64,000 nucleotides of DNA, from positions 558,001 to 622,000 of the forward strand of contig NZ_QNUJ01000001.1 of the NCBI RefSeq assembly GCF_003574625.1, in the 5' to 3' direction. The first letter of the stretch is position 1. Each line of letters opens with the position of its first letter. Positions 42,617-50,309 of this stretch are shown in pieces. The position numbers and the translations under genes are program-made. The notes under the pieces were generated by a model. That model did not search any database. It had not been told where the DNA came from and worked only from the letters and a program-made list of their open reading frames with translations. This DNA is from Shinella zoogloeoides. Its GTDB lineage: Bacteria > Pseudomonadota > Alphaproteobacteria > Rhizobiales > Rhizobiaceae.

Positions 42617-43471
42617 TCAGGCCGCTCTCTGCCGTGCGGCATCGTCGAGCATGCGCTGCGCCGAGACCACTTCCTTGCGCAGCACCGGCCAGGCCGGCAC
42701 GTCATTGTCCCATTCGATGAGGCTTGCCACCGGCCCGATACGGCGAAGAACGGTCTGGTAGAGCGCCCAGACGGGGTCCTTCACCGGCGTGTCGTGGCTG
42801 TCTATGAGCAGGGGCGCACCGAGATCGTCCACCGTTTCGGAATGGCCGCTGAGGTGGATTTCCCGCACGGCTTCGAGCGGGAAGCGGGCGACATAGGCGT
42901 CGGGATCGAGATTATGGTTCGTTGCGGCGACGAAGACATTGTTGACGTCGAGCAGCAGGCCGCAGCCGGTGCGCCGGACGATCTCGGCCAGGAAGGCGGT
43001 TTCCTCGATCGTACTTTCGGTAAAGAGCAGGTAGGTCGCGGGGTTTTCGAGCAGCATCTGCCGGCCCAGTGCCGACTGTACCTCGTCGATGTGATCGGCG
43101 ACGCGGACGAGCGTTTCCCCCGTATAGGGCAGGGGCAGGAGGTCGTTGAGGAAGACGCTGTCATGGGTCGACCAGGCGAGATGCTCGGAGAAGCTCTCCG
43201 GCTGATAGCGGTCGCAGAGCGCCTTCAGCCGGGCGAGATGATCACGGTCGAGCGGCTGCAGGGAGCCGATGGAAAGGCCGACGCCGTGAATGGAGATGGC
43301 ATGGTCCTCGCGCAGCTTGCCGAGCTGCGCATGCGGCGGGCCGCCTGCGCCCATGTAGTTTTCCGCATGGACCTCGAAGAAGCCGATGGGCTCCGGCGCG
43401 GCGAGGATATCGGCGAAATGCTCGGGCTTGAAGCCGGCGCCGGCACGGCGCGGAAGCGTGGAAGGGATCAT
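42617..43471 (-). CDS. DUF692 multinuclear non-heme iron oxygenase (MNIO; BufB-like)
   Basis: A 284-residue DUF692/MbnB-family TIM-barrel enzyme. Metal-ligand regions are visible along the barrel: H-A-E-N-Y-M-G near 35-41, S-I-H-G-V-G-L near 55-61, S-E-H-L-A-W near 94-99, E-N-P near 141-143, L-D-V-N-N near 173-177, H-L-S-G-H-S near 206-211 and E-W-D near 257-259. Such enzymes modify cysteines in RiPP precursors, giving oxazolone/thioamide or thiooxazole groups that bind copper. It lies 63 bases after the precursor gene, with a palindrome between. Substrate is presumably the neighbouring DUF2282 peptide. Confidence 0.9.
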   Translation of the reverse strand: MIPSTLPRRAGAGFKPEHFADILAAPEPIGFFEVHAENYMGAGGPPHAQLGKLREDHAISIHGVGLSIGSLQPLDRDHLARLKALCDRYQPESFSEHLAWSTHDSVFLNDLLPLPYTGETLVRVADHIDEVQSALGRQMLLENPATYLLFTESTIEETAFLAEIVRRTGCGLLLDVNNVFVAATNHNLDPDAYVARFPLEAVREIHLSGHSETVDDLGAPLLIDSHDTPVKDPVWALYQTVLRRIGPVASLIEWDNDVPAWPVLRKEVVSAQRMLDDAARQRAA

Positions 43472-43495
43472 GACGAGACCTTTCTGAAGAGAGGT

Positions 43496-43518
43496 GACGG
43501 CGCCGGGCCGGCGCCGTC
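43496..43518. other. Perfect palindrome between precursor and modifying-enzyme genes
   Basis: GACGGCGCCGG (43496-43506) and CCGGCGCCGTC (43508-43518) are 11-base arms around a single G. In RNA it folds into a hairpin with stem of about ten base pairs directly 3' of the precursor gene. It would lower downstream expression relative to the precursor, or protect its mRNA end. Confidence 0.7.
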
Positions 43519-43534
43519 CGCTGCAGGACTCGCG

Positions 43535-43816
43535 TCAGGCCGGGGCCGGGCCCTGTTCCAGCATGCCGTGCCCGTCGGGGGTCTTCATCGACATGCAGGT
43601 GCCCTTGGGAACCAGCTTGAAGGCGTTCTTCTGATAGTCGATCTTCGAGGTGCCGGCGCAGGTCGTGCCCGGGCCTGCGGCGCAGTCGTTCTGGCCCTTC
43701 ATCGCGATGCCGTAGCACTTCTCCTTGGCGTCATCGGCGGCGGCGGGCGTGGCAATGGCGGCAAGCGCGGAAGCAAGCGAACCGGCAAGGGCGAGGGTGG
43801 CGATCGTGGTCTTCAT
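43535..43816 (-). CDS. DUF2282 bufferin-type RiPP precursor (BufA-like)
   Basis: A 93-residue DUF2282 protein from ATG 43816 (GGAG upstream). Signal peptide about residues 1-27 (cleavage near A-A-A-D). The mature part has four cysteines at 34, 45, 53 and 74, in E-K-C-Y-G, Q-N-D-C, T-T-C-A-G and K-G-T-C contexts, the conserved DUF2282 pattern. The tail after C74 has H83. First gene of an operon with DUF692, DUF2063 and DoxX genes. Related peptides in Caulobacter are DUF692-modified copper-binding bufferins, exported to the periplasm. Function here is inferred from gene content. Confidence 0.88.
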   Translation of the reverse strand: MKTTIATLALAGSLASALAAIATPAAADDAKEKCYGIAMKGQNDCAAGPGTTCAGTSKIDYQKNAFKLVPKGTCMSMKTPDGHGMLEQGPAPA

Positions 43817-43864
43817 TCTCTGTCTCCGTTTTGGGGCCAGCCGCAATTGGCTGTGCAGGATCGG

Positions 43865-43892
43865 CTACGGAGGGAAGGAGACGGCTCGTTAC
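43865..43892 (-). promoter_or_regulatory. ECF-type promoter of the bufferin operon
   Basis: On the minus strand GTAAC (43892-43888) is followed after 18 bases by CGTAG (43869-43865). The same pair occurs upstream of the divergent sigma-factor gene. The predicted start is about 40 bases before ATG 43816. Confidence 0.65.
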
Positions 43893-44005
43893 AGCGGGGC
43901 CTATCGATTTTTCACGAAAACCTTGACGATGGATCGATCCGTTTAAGAAAAAATCCTTTTGTATCAGCTGTTTGGGCGTTCCGTGCATTTCTCGCTGCAC
44001 GCGCG

Positions 44006-44032
44006 GTAACAAATTCGTGTCTCCCGGCGTAG
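44006..44032 (+). promoter_or_regulatory. ECF-type promoter of the sigma/anti-sigma operon
   Basis: GTAAC (44006-44010) and CGTAG (44028-44032) are 17 bases apart. The start codon GTG 44044 is only 11 bases past the -10 element, so the mRNA would be almost leaderless. Matches the motif facing the bufferin operon, implying autoregulation. Confidence 0.65.
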
Positions 44033-44043
44033 GGTAGACAGCA

Positions 44044-44598
44044 GTGAAACAGTCGGCGCGCGAAGAGGAATGGGCAGCATGGCTGCGCCTTGCCATGAAG
44101 GGCGAGACGCAGGCCTATAGCCGTTTCCTCGTGGCGGTAACGCCGTATCTGCGCGCCATGGCGCGGCGGCGTTGCGACCAGTACGGCGCTCCGGCGAGCG
44201 AGGCGGAGGATGTCGTGCAGGAGGTGCTGCTCGCCATCCATCTCAAGCGCGGCACATGGGACCCCGCCCGACCGCTCGGCCCCTGGTTGACGACCATCGT
44301 GCGCAACAAGCTGGTCGATAGCCTGCGGCGCCGTGGTCGACACGGCAATGTGCCGCTGGAGGATGTTGCGGATTTCCTGGAGGCGGAGGACGAGACGCAC
44401 GAGGCTGCCGACCGGCTCGATGCGAAGACCATGCTCGACCGGCTGAAGGATCCGCAGCGTGACATCGTGCGCTCGATTTCCCTGGAAGGTGCGAGCGTCA
44501 GGGAGACGGCGGAGAGGTTGAAGATGACGGAGGTCGCGGTGCGCGTATCCCTCCACCGGGCGCTGAAATCGCTGGCGGCCCTTTATCGGAGCGAATGA
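44044..44598 (+). CDS. ECF-family RNA polymerase sigma factor (SigF-like)
   Basis: A 184-residue sigma factor with only regions 2 and 4. Region 2 covers about residues 20-95 (E-D-V-V-Q-E-V-L-L-A-I and P-W-L-T-T-I-V-R-N-K-L-V-D). Region 4 covers about 125-180 (Q-R-D-I-V-R-S-I-S-L-E-G-A-S-V-R-E-T-A-E-R-L). GTG 44044 is used since no ATG fits the N-terminus. It is followed by an NrsF-like anti-sigma gene and is divergent from the DUF2282 operon. The shared promoter motif predicts that it transcribes both units. The inducing signal is probably metal or oxidative stress. Confidence 0.9.
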   Translation: MKQSAREEEWAAWLRLAMKGETQAYSRFLVAVTPYLRAMARRRCDQYGAPASEAEDVVQEVLLAIHLKRGTWDPARPLGPWLTTIVRNKLVDSLRRRGRHGNVPLEDVADFLEAEDETHEAADRLDAKTMLDRLKDPQRDIVRSISLEGASVRETAERLKMTEVAVRVSLHRALKSLAALYRSE

Positions 44599-44601
44599 CA
44601 T

Positions 44602-45237
44602 ATGAAGACCGACGACCTGATCACCCTGATGACGCAAGATGCATCTGTCGACCTGCGCTACGGCCGGGCGCTTGTACTTGCGCTCGGGACGGGCACTGTC
44701 TTTTCCGCGGTGCTGCTGATCGTCACGATCGGTCTGCGGCACGACATGGCGAGTGTCTTCGAGACGGTGCGTGTGCTCTTCAAGATAAGCGTTACCTTGG
44801 TGCTCGCCGTCCTTGCAGCCCGGCTTGCCATGCGCATCGGCCGGCCGGGGGCGGAGATGCGTTTCCCCGCTCTCCTGCTCGGCGTGCCCTTTGCCATGGT
44901 CGCTGTCGCCGTCATCATCGAACTCACCACGCTGCCGGTTGATGCTTGGCGGACGAGTCTCGTCGGACGCAACGCGCTGTTCTGTCTGTTCTTCGTGCCG
45001 GTCCTGTCGCTTGCGCCCTTGACGGGCCTGTTCTGGGCGCTGAAAAAAGGCGCACCCGAAAATCCGACGGCGGCCGGTGCCGCTGCCGGCCTTGCGGCAA
45101 GCGCAATTGCCGCAGCGATTTACGCCTGGCATTGCCCTGACGACAGCCCACTCTTTCTTGCCACCTGGTACACGATCGCCATCGCCGGCGTGACCGTCGC
45201 AGGCGCACTGCTTGGCCGGCGATTGTTGCGCTGGTAA
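44602..45237 (+). CDS. NrsF/DUF1109-family membrane anti-sigma factor
   Basis: A 211-residue protein with six hydrophobic segments (about residues 26-46, 54-72, 89-108, 124-144, 152-170, 184-204). This is the NrsF/DUF1109 layout, with a short cytoplasmic N-terminus that would hold the sigma factor. Cysteines occur in N-A-L-F-C-L (helix 4) and A-W-H-C-P (loop 5-6); the second is in the position proposed for metal or redox sensing. It begins three bases after the sigma stop. Release of the sigma factor on metal stress is known in Caulobacter and inferred here. Confidence 0.87.
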   Translation: MKTDDLITLMTQDASVDLRYGRALVLALGTGTVFSAVLLIVTIGLRHDMASVFETVRVLFKISVTLVLAVLAARLAMRIGRPGAEMRFPALLLGVPFAMVAVAVIIELTTLPVDAWRTSLVGRNALFCLFFVPVLSLAPLTGLFWALKKGAPENPTAAGAAAGLAASAIAAAIYAWHCPDDSPLFLATWYTIAIAGVTVAGALLGRRLLRW

Positions 45238-45308
45238 ATCGCGAACCGAGCTGGCGTGTGATCAGCGAAAGGCTGTGACATCACAGGTACGGCAGGGCTT
45301 TCTGCAAT

Positions 45309-45535
45309 CGTAGTGTTAGACAGATTTCTGCCGGTGTCTTCATCGTGCAGGGCTGGCAGGACGACACGGTCTTCAAGGACCTGCGCATCCAGGCGCGCGC
45401 CGCGGCGGATATCTCCGTCGCGCTCCTCAAGGGCGAACCGCTTGCGAAGGGCCTGATGAACACGAGCTTCGACAATGGCGGCAATGTCATCCCCGGCGCC
45501 TCGCTGCCGGTGCCCTCGGCTAGAACCCTTCAAGC
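45309..45535 (+). pseudogene. Sugar ABC substrate-binding protein, C-terminal fragment
   Basis: A plus-strand frame (no good start) reads V-F-I-V-Q-G-W-Q-D-D-T-V-F-K-D-L-R, then A-A-D-I-S-V-A-L-L-K-G-E-P-L-A-K-G-L. This matches the C-terminal lobe of XylF-type sugar-binding proteins. The rest (about 250 residues) is absent. Its 3' part overlaps the end of the minus-strand permease gene at 45530. A broken remnant of another transporter beside the YtfQ-like system. Confidence 0.6.
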
Positions 45536-46513
45536 GCTGCGGTGCCGCGCCATCAGCTTTGCCTGCAGCACGACGACGACGAGCAGGAAGGCGCCCCGGA
45601 TGACGGATTGCCAGTAGGCGGAAAGCGAGATCCAGCCGAGGCCGTTTTCGAAGTTGAGGATGTTGAAGACCATGGCGAGGAGCAGGGCGCCGGCGAGCGT
45701 CGCCCCGACGGAACCCGAGCCGCCGGTAAGCAGCGTGCCGCCCACCACGACGGAGGCGATGGCGAAGAGCTCCCAGCCGACGCCCTCCGTCGGCTGGCCC
45801 GCGCCGAACTGCGCGGCGAGGATGACGCCGGCAAGGCCGGCGAGCGTGCCGGAGGCGAGATAGACGGCGGCCAGCGTGCGCTCGACCTTGAGGCCCATCA
45901 GGCCGGCCGTCGCCTCGCCGTCGCCGATGGCGAGGATATGGCGGCCGACCGGCAGCTTCTCGAGCACCAGCCAGCCGAGGACATAGGCGGCGATGCCGAT
46001 CCAGGCAGGGATGGGAAAGCCCAGGAAATCGTCCTGGCCGATGGTAGTGAAGCCGCTGTCGTAGGAGACGGAGACCGACTGATTGTCGGCAAGCAGCAGC
46101 CCTGTGCCATAGGCCGCCAGCATGGTCGCGAGCGTGGCGATGAAGGGCTGGATGCGCATCTTCGTGATGATGAAGCCGTTCAGCGCACCGACGGCGAAGC
46201 CCGCCGCCATGCCGCCGAGGAGGCCGGCCGCCCAGTGATAGGGCGACAGGAGGGCCGCCACCACGCTTGCCATCGCCGCCGTGCCGCCGACCGAAAGATC
46301 GATGCCGCCGGTGATGATGACGAAGGCCATGCCGAGCGCGATCAGCGCGAACATGGAATTGTAGCGCAGGAAGCTGAGGATATTGAACGATGACAGGAAG
46401 TTGTCGTAGCGCAGCGCGCCGAACAGGATGAGGCCGGCGAGCGCGAGAATGACGCCGGCGCGGGCGAGATCGCCCGAGGACTTGATGGCGAAGGGGCGGA
46501 GGAGGGCGTGCAT
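45530..46513 (-). CDS. CUT2 sugar ABC permease (YjfF-like)
   Basis: A 327-residue permease from ATG 46513 (GAGGAGA upstream; TTG 46528 also possible). It has the RbsC/YjfF signature F-V-I-I-T-G-G-I-D-L-S-V-G near 69-81 and many hydrophobic helices. With the next gene upstream it forms a heterodimeric channel in a galactofuranose-type system. Three-base spacing and overlap of stop and start codons with the upstream permease suggest coupling. Last gene of the operon; its tail overlaps a pseudogene on the other strand. Confidence 0.87.
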   Translation of the reverse strand: MHALLRPFAIKSSGDLARAGVILALAGLILFGALRYDNFLSSFNILSFLRYNSMFALIALGMAFVIITGGIDLSVGGTAAMASVVAALLSPYHWAAGLLGGMAAGFAVGALNGFIITKMRIQPFIATLATMLAAYGTGLLLADNQSVSVSYDSGFTTIGQDDFLGFPIPAWIGIAAYVLGWLVLEKLPVGRHILAIGDGEATAGLMGLKVERTLAAVYLASGTLAGLAGVILAAQFGAGQPTEGVGWELFAIASVVVGGTLLTGGSGSVGATLAGALLLAMVFNILNFENGLGWISLSAYWQSVIRGAFLLVVVVLQAKLMARHRSA

Positions 46514-46524
46514 GATGGGTCTCC

Positions 46525-47535
46525 TCAATGCCTGTCGGCGCGCTGCTGGATGAAGACGGCGAGCACGATGAGCCCGGCCTTGACGATGAGGGCGGCGGCA
46601 TCCGGCACGCCATTGGCCAGCAGCGTGTAGCGCACGAGCTGGATGACGAAGGCGCCGATGACGGTGCCGACGATGTTGGCCCGCCCGCCCGTCAGGAGCG
46701 TGCCGCCGACGGCGACGGCCGCGATGGCGTCGAGCTCCATGCCGAGGCCGACGAGATTGGCGTCGCTCGCCGAATTGCGCGCGACCACGACGAGGCCGGC
46801 AAGACCGGCCAGCGCACCGCTGATCATGTAGACCAGCAGCTTGACGCGCTTGACCGGAATGCCCGTCAGCCGCGCCGCCTTCTCGTTGCCGCCGACGGCG
46901 ATGACCTGGCGGCCGATGACGGTGTAGCGGATCATGGCGGAGGCGAGCGCGACGATGACGATCATCAGCACGACCTGCGCCGGAATGCCGGCGACGCGGC
47001 CCATGGCGATGAACTGGAATCCTTCGTTTCTGAAGACCTGCAGATTGCCGTTGGTCATGACCTGCGCGATGCCGCGGCCGGCGATGAACAGCACCAGCGT
47101 CGCGATGATCGGCTGGATCGAGAAGCGGGTCACGAGCAGCCCGTTGAACAGGCCGAACAGGCCGGCGACCGCGACCGGGATGACGAAGGCGAGCGCCACG
47201 GCGAAGGCCATGTTCTCCACCTGCCAGAACTGGCTCATGAAGATCATCGGCGCCAGCGCCCCCGATATCGCCATCAGCGAGCCGACCGAAAGGTCGATGC
47301 CGCCGGTGGCGATGACCAGCGTCATGCCGGTGGCGACGATGACGATGGTGGCGACCTGCGTGAGGTTCACGTTCAGCGTCTGCCAGGACAGGAAGTTCGG
47401 CGTCACCGCGATGTTGAAGACGATGAGCGCCAGGAAGGCGACGAAGGTGCCGTAGCGGCTCGCCAGCGAAAACAGCCGGCCGCCCGAAGAGAGCGTGCCC
47501 GGCGGCTGCGGGGCGGGGGTCTCGATCGTCGTCAT
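46525..47535 (-). CDS. CUT2 sugar ABC permease (YtfT-like)
   Basis: A 336-residue permease. T-L-V-I-A-T-G-G-I-D-L-S-V-G-S near 72-86 is the family signature, followed by a second large hydrophobic half. It overlaps the ATPase gene by four bases (47532-47535, ATGA). Pairing with the YjfF-like gene and a YtfQ-like binding protein gives the E. coli ytfQRT-yjfF arrangement. Confidence 0.87.
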   Translation of the reverse strand: MTTIETPAPQPPGTLSSGGRLFSLASRYGTFVAFLALIVFNIAVTPNFLSWQTLNVNLTQVATIVIVATGMTLVIATGGIDLSVGSLMAISGALAPMIFMSQFWQVENMAFAVALAFVIPVAVAGLFGLFNGLLVTRFSIQPIIATLVLFIAGRGIAQVMTNGNLQVFRNEGFQFIAMGRVAGIPAQVVLMIVIVALASAMIRYTVIGRQVIAVGGNEKAARLTGIPVKRVKLLVYMISGALAGLAGLVVVARNSASDANLVGLGMELDAIAAVAVGGTLLTGGRANIVGTVIGAFVIQLVRYTLLANGVPDAAALIVKAGLIVLAVFIQQRADRH

Positions 47536-49040
47536 GTCATTTCACCTGATGGGTCCACCTGATGGGCCATGGCCGAAAGCAGCGCCGCCTCGCTCAGCTC
47601 CCCGCGCGGCAGGGTCGCGACCGATGTGCCGTCGCTGAGCACGGTGACGCGGTCGGCGGCGGCGAGAAGCTCTTCCAGCTCGGAGGAGATCATCAGCACG
47701 CTGAGGCCCTCGTCGGCGAGGCTGCGCAGGAGCTTGAGGATTTCCGACTTCGCGCCGACATCGATGCCGCGGGTCGGCTCGTCGATGATGAGGACGCGCG
47801 GATCGGTGGCCAGCCAGCGGGCAAGCAGCACCTTCTGCTGGTTGCCGCCGGAGAGTTCCTTGATCGGCTGGTCGGGCGAGGCGCATTTGACGCCGAGCGC
47901 CCGGATGTAGCGGGTGACGATCTCGTTCTGCCGCGCGCGGTCGACGATGCCGGCCTTCCTCAGCTTCGGCAGCAGCGCCAGCGTCATGTTCTCGCGGATG
48001 CTCATGTCGGGCACGATGCCGTCGATCTTGCGGTCCTCGGAAACGAGGCCGATGCCGTCGGCGATCGCATCCGCCGGCTCGCGATAGGCGCGCTCCCGTC
48101 CGTCCATGCGGATGGTGCCACGCTGCATCCTGTCCGCGCCGAAGACGAGGCGGGCGGTCTCCGTGCGGCCGGCGCCGAGCAGGCCCGCAAGGCCCGAGAT
48201 CTCGCCCTCGCGCACGTCGAGGCTCACGTCGCGCACGCGCACGCCCGCACCGGCATGCTCGACGGAAAGGCGGACGGGCCGGTCGGGCACGTCCCCGTCC
48301 GGCGCCATTGCCTGGAAGGCGGCGAGCTCCTTGCCGAGCATGTGGCGCACCAGCGCCATCTTGGGCATGTCGGCCATCGGGCTTTTCGCCACCGTCTGGC
48401 CGTCCCGCATGATCGTCACGCGGTCGCAGATCGCATAGAGTTCGTCCAGCCGGTGGCCGATGAAGATGACGGCGACGCCGGAGCGCTTCAGCGTGCGGAT
48501 CGTCTCGAAGAGCACCGCGACCTCCCGCTCGTCGAGCGAGGAGGTCGGCTCGTCCATGATGACGAGGCGGGCGTTCTGCGTGACCGCGCGGGCGATCGCC
48601 ACCATCTGCCGGGTCGCGGCATCGAAATGCGCGACGGGACGGTCGACGTCGATGGAAAGGTTGAAGGTCTTCAGCACCGCCTCCGCGCCGCGCCGCATGG
48701 CGGCGTGGTCGATCAGGCCGAAGCGCCTGGGCTCGCGGGAGAGGTAAATATTCTCTGCCACCGAACGCTGCGGGGCGAGGTTGATTTCCTGGTAGATCGT
48801 CGCGATGCCGGCGGACTGGGCCTCCGCAGGCATGGAGAAATCGACCTCCCTGCCGTCGAAGGTGATGCTGCCTTCGTCGCGGCGATAGACGCCGGTGAGG
48901 ATCTTGATCAGCGTGGATTTTCCCGCGCCGTTCTGCCCGACCAGCGCCATGACCTCCGCCGGCTCGACGTCGAGCGAGGCGGATTTCAGCGCGGCGACGC
49001 CGGCGAACACCTTGGAAATGCCCTGCATGGACAGAAGCAT
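47532..49040 (-). CDS. CUT2 sugar ABC ATP-binding protein with two ATPase domains (YtfR/RbsA-like)
   Basis: A 502-residue double ATPase from ATG 49040 (GGAGGAA upstream); the longer frame to 49136 is not family-like. First domain about residues 1-235 with Walker A G-Q-N-G-A-G-K-S-T near 35-43; second about 255-500 with a degenerate Walker A (G-L-L-G-A-G-R-T-E) and L-S-G-G-N-Q-Q-K. The unequal domains are normal for RbsA/YtfR. It lies 114 bases after the binding-protein gene, with a hairpin in between. Confidence 0.9.
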   Translation of the reverse strand: MLLSMQGISKVFAGVAALKSASLDVEPAEVMALVGQNGAGKSTLIKILTGVYRRDEGSITFDGREVDFSMPAEAQSAGIATIYQEINLAPQRSVAENIYLSREPRRFGLIDHAAMRRGAEAVLKTFNLSIDVDRPVAHFDAATRQMVAIARAVTQNARLVIMDEPTSSLDEREVAVLFETIRTLKRSGVAVIFIGHRLDELYAICDRVTIMRDGQTVAKSPMADMPKMALVRHMLGKELAAFQAMAPDGDVPDRPVRLSVEHAGAGVRVRDVSLDVREGEISGLAGLLGAGRTETARLVFGADRMQRGTIRMDGRERAYREPADAIADGIGLVSEDRKIDGIVPDMSIRENMTLALLPKLRKAGIVDRARQNEIVTRYIRALGVKCASPDQPIKELSGGNQQKVLLARWLATDPRVLIIDEPTRGIDVGAKSEILKLLRSLADEGLSVLMISSELEELLAAADRVTVLSDGTSVATLPRGELSEAALLSAMAHQVDPSGEMT

Positions 49041-49100
49041 CGGTTCCTCCTCTATCCCACCCATGACGAACCTACACCCGAACCGGCGGAAGATCGCTCG

Positions 49101-49133
49101 AAAACGGCCGAGACGGTGGTGCCGCCCCGGCCG
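49101..49133 (-). terminator. Terminator-like hairpin after the binding-protein gene
   Basis: On the minus strand CGGCCG (49133-49128) and CGGCCG (49110-49105) enclose an inner GCGG/CCGT pairing and are followed by TTTT (49104-49101). Probably partial termination after the binding-protein gene and before the ATPase. Confidence 0.6.
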
Positions 49134-49154
49134 CATATGGCTTGGGAGTTTCGA

Positions 49155-50135
49155 TCAATAGGCGCCGTCGAGTTCCGCGGCCGCGTTGGACGCGTCGTAG
49201 AACTTGTCGTCGTTGACGAGGATCGGGTCGATGGCCTCGCCCTTGGCGTAGCGCTGCATCGTCTCGAACGCCTTCGGCCCGAAGCGCGGGTTGCACTCGA
49301 CGACGGCCGCGATCTTGCCGTCGACCACCGCCTGCACGGCTTCCTTGCCGCCATCGATGGAGAGCACCAGCACATCCTTGCCCGGCACCTTGCCGGCCGC
49401 TTCCAGCGCCGCGATGGCGCCCATCGCCATCTCATCGTTGTGAGCGTAGATGATGTCGGCATCCGGATGCGCCTGAAGCAGCGCCTCGGCCACCTGGCGG
49501 CCCTTGTCGCGGGCGAAGTCGCCGGTCTGCGAGGCGACGATCTCGAAGCCGCCGGCCGCCTTGATCGCCTCGTCGAAGCCCTTCTTGCGGTCGTTGGCCG
49601 GCGACGAGCCGGTCGTACCTTCCAGCTCGATGATCTTCGACTTGCCATTGGCGTTCTTGGCGAGCCATTCGGCGATGCGCTTGCCTTCCTCGACGAAGTT
49701 CGAGCCGATGAAGGTCAGGTAGTCCTCGCCGGCCTTGGCGAGCGAGGGATCGACCGAGCGGTCGAGCAGGATGACCGGGATGCCGGCCTTCTTGGCGGCC
49801 ATGACGGCCGGGATCAGCGGCTTTTCCTCGCGCGGCGCGAGGAAGATGACGTCGACGCCCTGGGCGATCATCGAGTTGACGTCAGCGACCTGCTTGGCGG
49901 CCGAGCCTGCGGCGTCGGTATAGACGAGTTGGTAGCCGAGCTTCTCGGCCTCGGCCTTCATGCTGTTCGTCTGGGCGATGCGCCAGGGATTGTTGGATTC
50001 GGTCTGCGCGAAGCCCACCTTGTAGGTGTCCTTCTGTGCGAGCTTCGGCACTTCGGCGATTGCGACGCCGGCGACGGCAAGCGCGCCGATGGCCGTTGCC
50101 GCAAGCATGAAGGTGCGACGGGACATGGATGTCAT
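49155..50135 (-). CDS. Sugar ABC transporter substrate-binding protein (YtfQ-like, galactofuranose type)
   Basis: A 326-residue periplasmic-binding-protein type I protein from ATG 50135 (GGGAGGAGA upstream). The signal peptide (about residues 1-28) contains S-R-R-T-F-M, a Tat-like twin arginine, and may be exported folded. The mature protein has K-V-G-F-A-Q-T-E-S-N-N-P-W-R near 39-52, D-A-A-G-S-A-A-K-Q near 73-81 and Y-A-H-N-D-E-M-A-M-G near 228-237, the YtfQ pattern. Ligand is probably a hexose furanose. It is divergent from a LacI-type regulator with an operator between. Confidence 0.87.
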   Translation of the reverse strand: MTSMSRRTFMLAATAIGALAVAGVAIAEVPKLAQKDTYKVGFAQTESNNPWRIAQTNSMKAEAEKLGYQLVYTDAAGSAAKQVADVNSMIAQGVDVIFLAPREEKPLIPAVMAAKKAGIPVILLDRSVDPSLAKAGEDYLTFIGSNFVEEGKRIAEWLAKNANGKSKIIELEGTTGSSPANDRKKGFDEAIKAAGGFEIVASQTGDFARDKGRQVAEALLQAHPDADIIYAHNDEMAMGAIAALEAAGKVPGKDVLVLSIDGGKEAVQAVVDGKIAAVVECNPRFGPKAFETMQRYAKGEAIDPILVNDDKFYDASNAAAELDGAY

Positions 50136-50217
50136 GAGCGGTTTCTCCTCCCAGGTTCTGGCCGGTGCTCCTCTACCGGACGTGAGCAAATTCCTGCTTC
50201 ACATGCGCAAATCTTGC

Positions 50218-50232
50218 GCTAATAATATTAGC
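50218..50232. promoter_or_regulatory. Palindromic operator candidate for LacI-type regulator
   Basis: GCTAATAATATTAGC has perfect 7-base arms around one A. It lies in the divergent gap between the binding-protein gene (start 50135) and the LacI gene (start 50310), in an AT-rich island, as expected for a LacI operator. Confidence 0.65.
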
Positions 50233-50309
50233 AGTCAAGAGCCAAAATTATGAGCACTTGCAAAAAGTCCGTGTGCAGTGCAAAGCACGTCGAGGGCAGG
50301 GAGCGACGC

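Noticed and set aside
42617-43816. Methanobactin biosynthesis (MbnB/MbnC-MbnA) as the identity of the DUF692 operon
   Set aside because: The precursor is a DUF2282 protein with signal peptide and four cysteines, not a short MbnA leader peptide; DUF2063 and DoxX partners fit bufferin-type systems.
47562-50222. A very long plus-strand open frame (886 codons) opposite the YtfQ/YtfR-type genes
   Set aside because: It is antisense to two clearly recognised genes, its composition is that of a GC-rich shadow, and it shows no domain.
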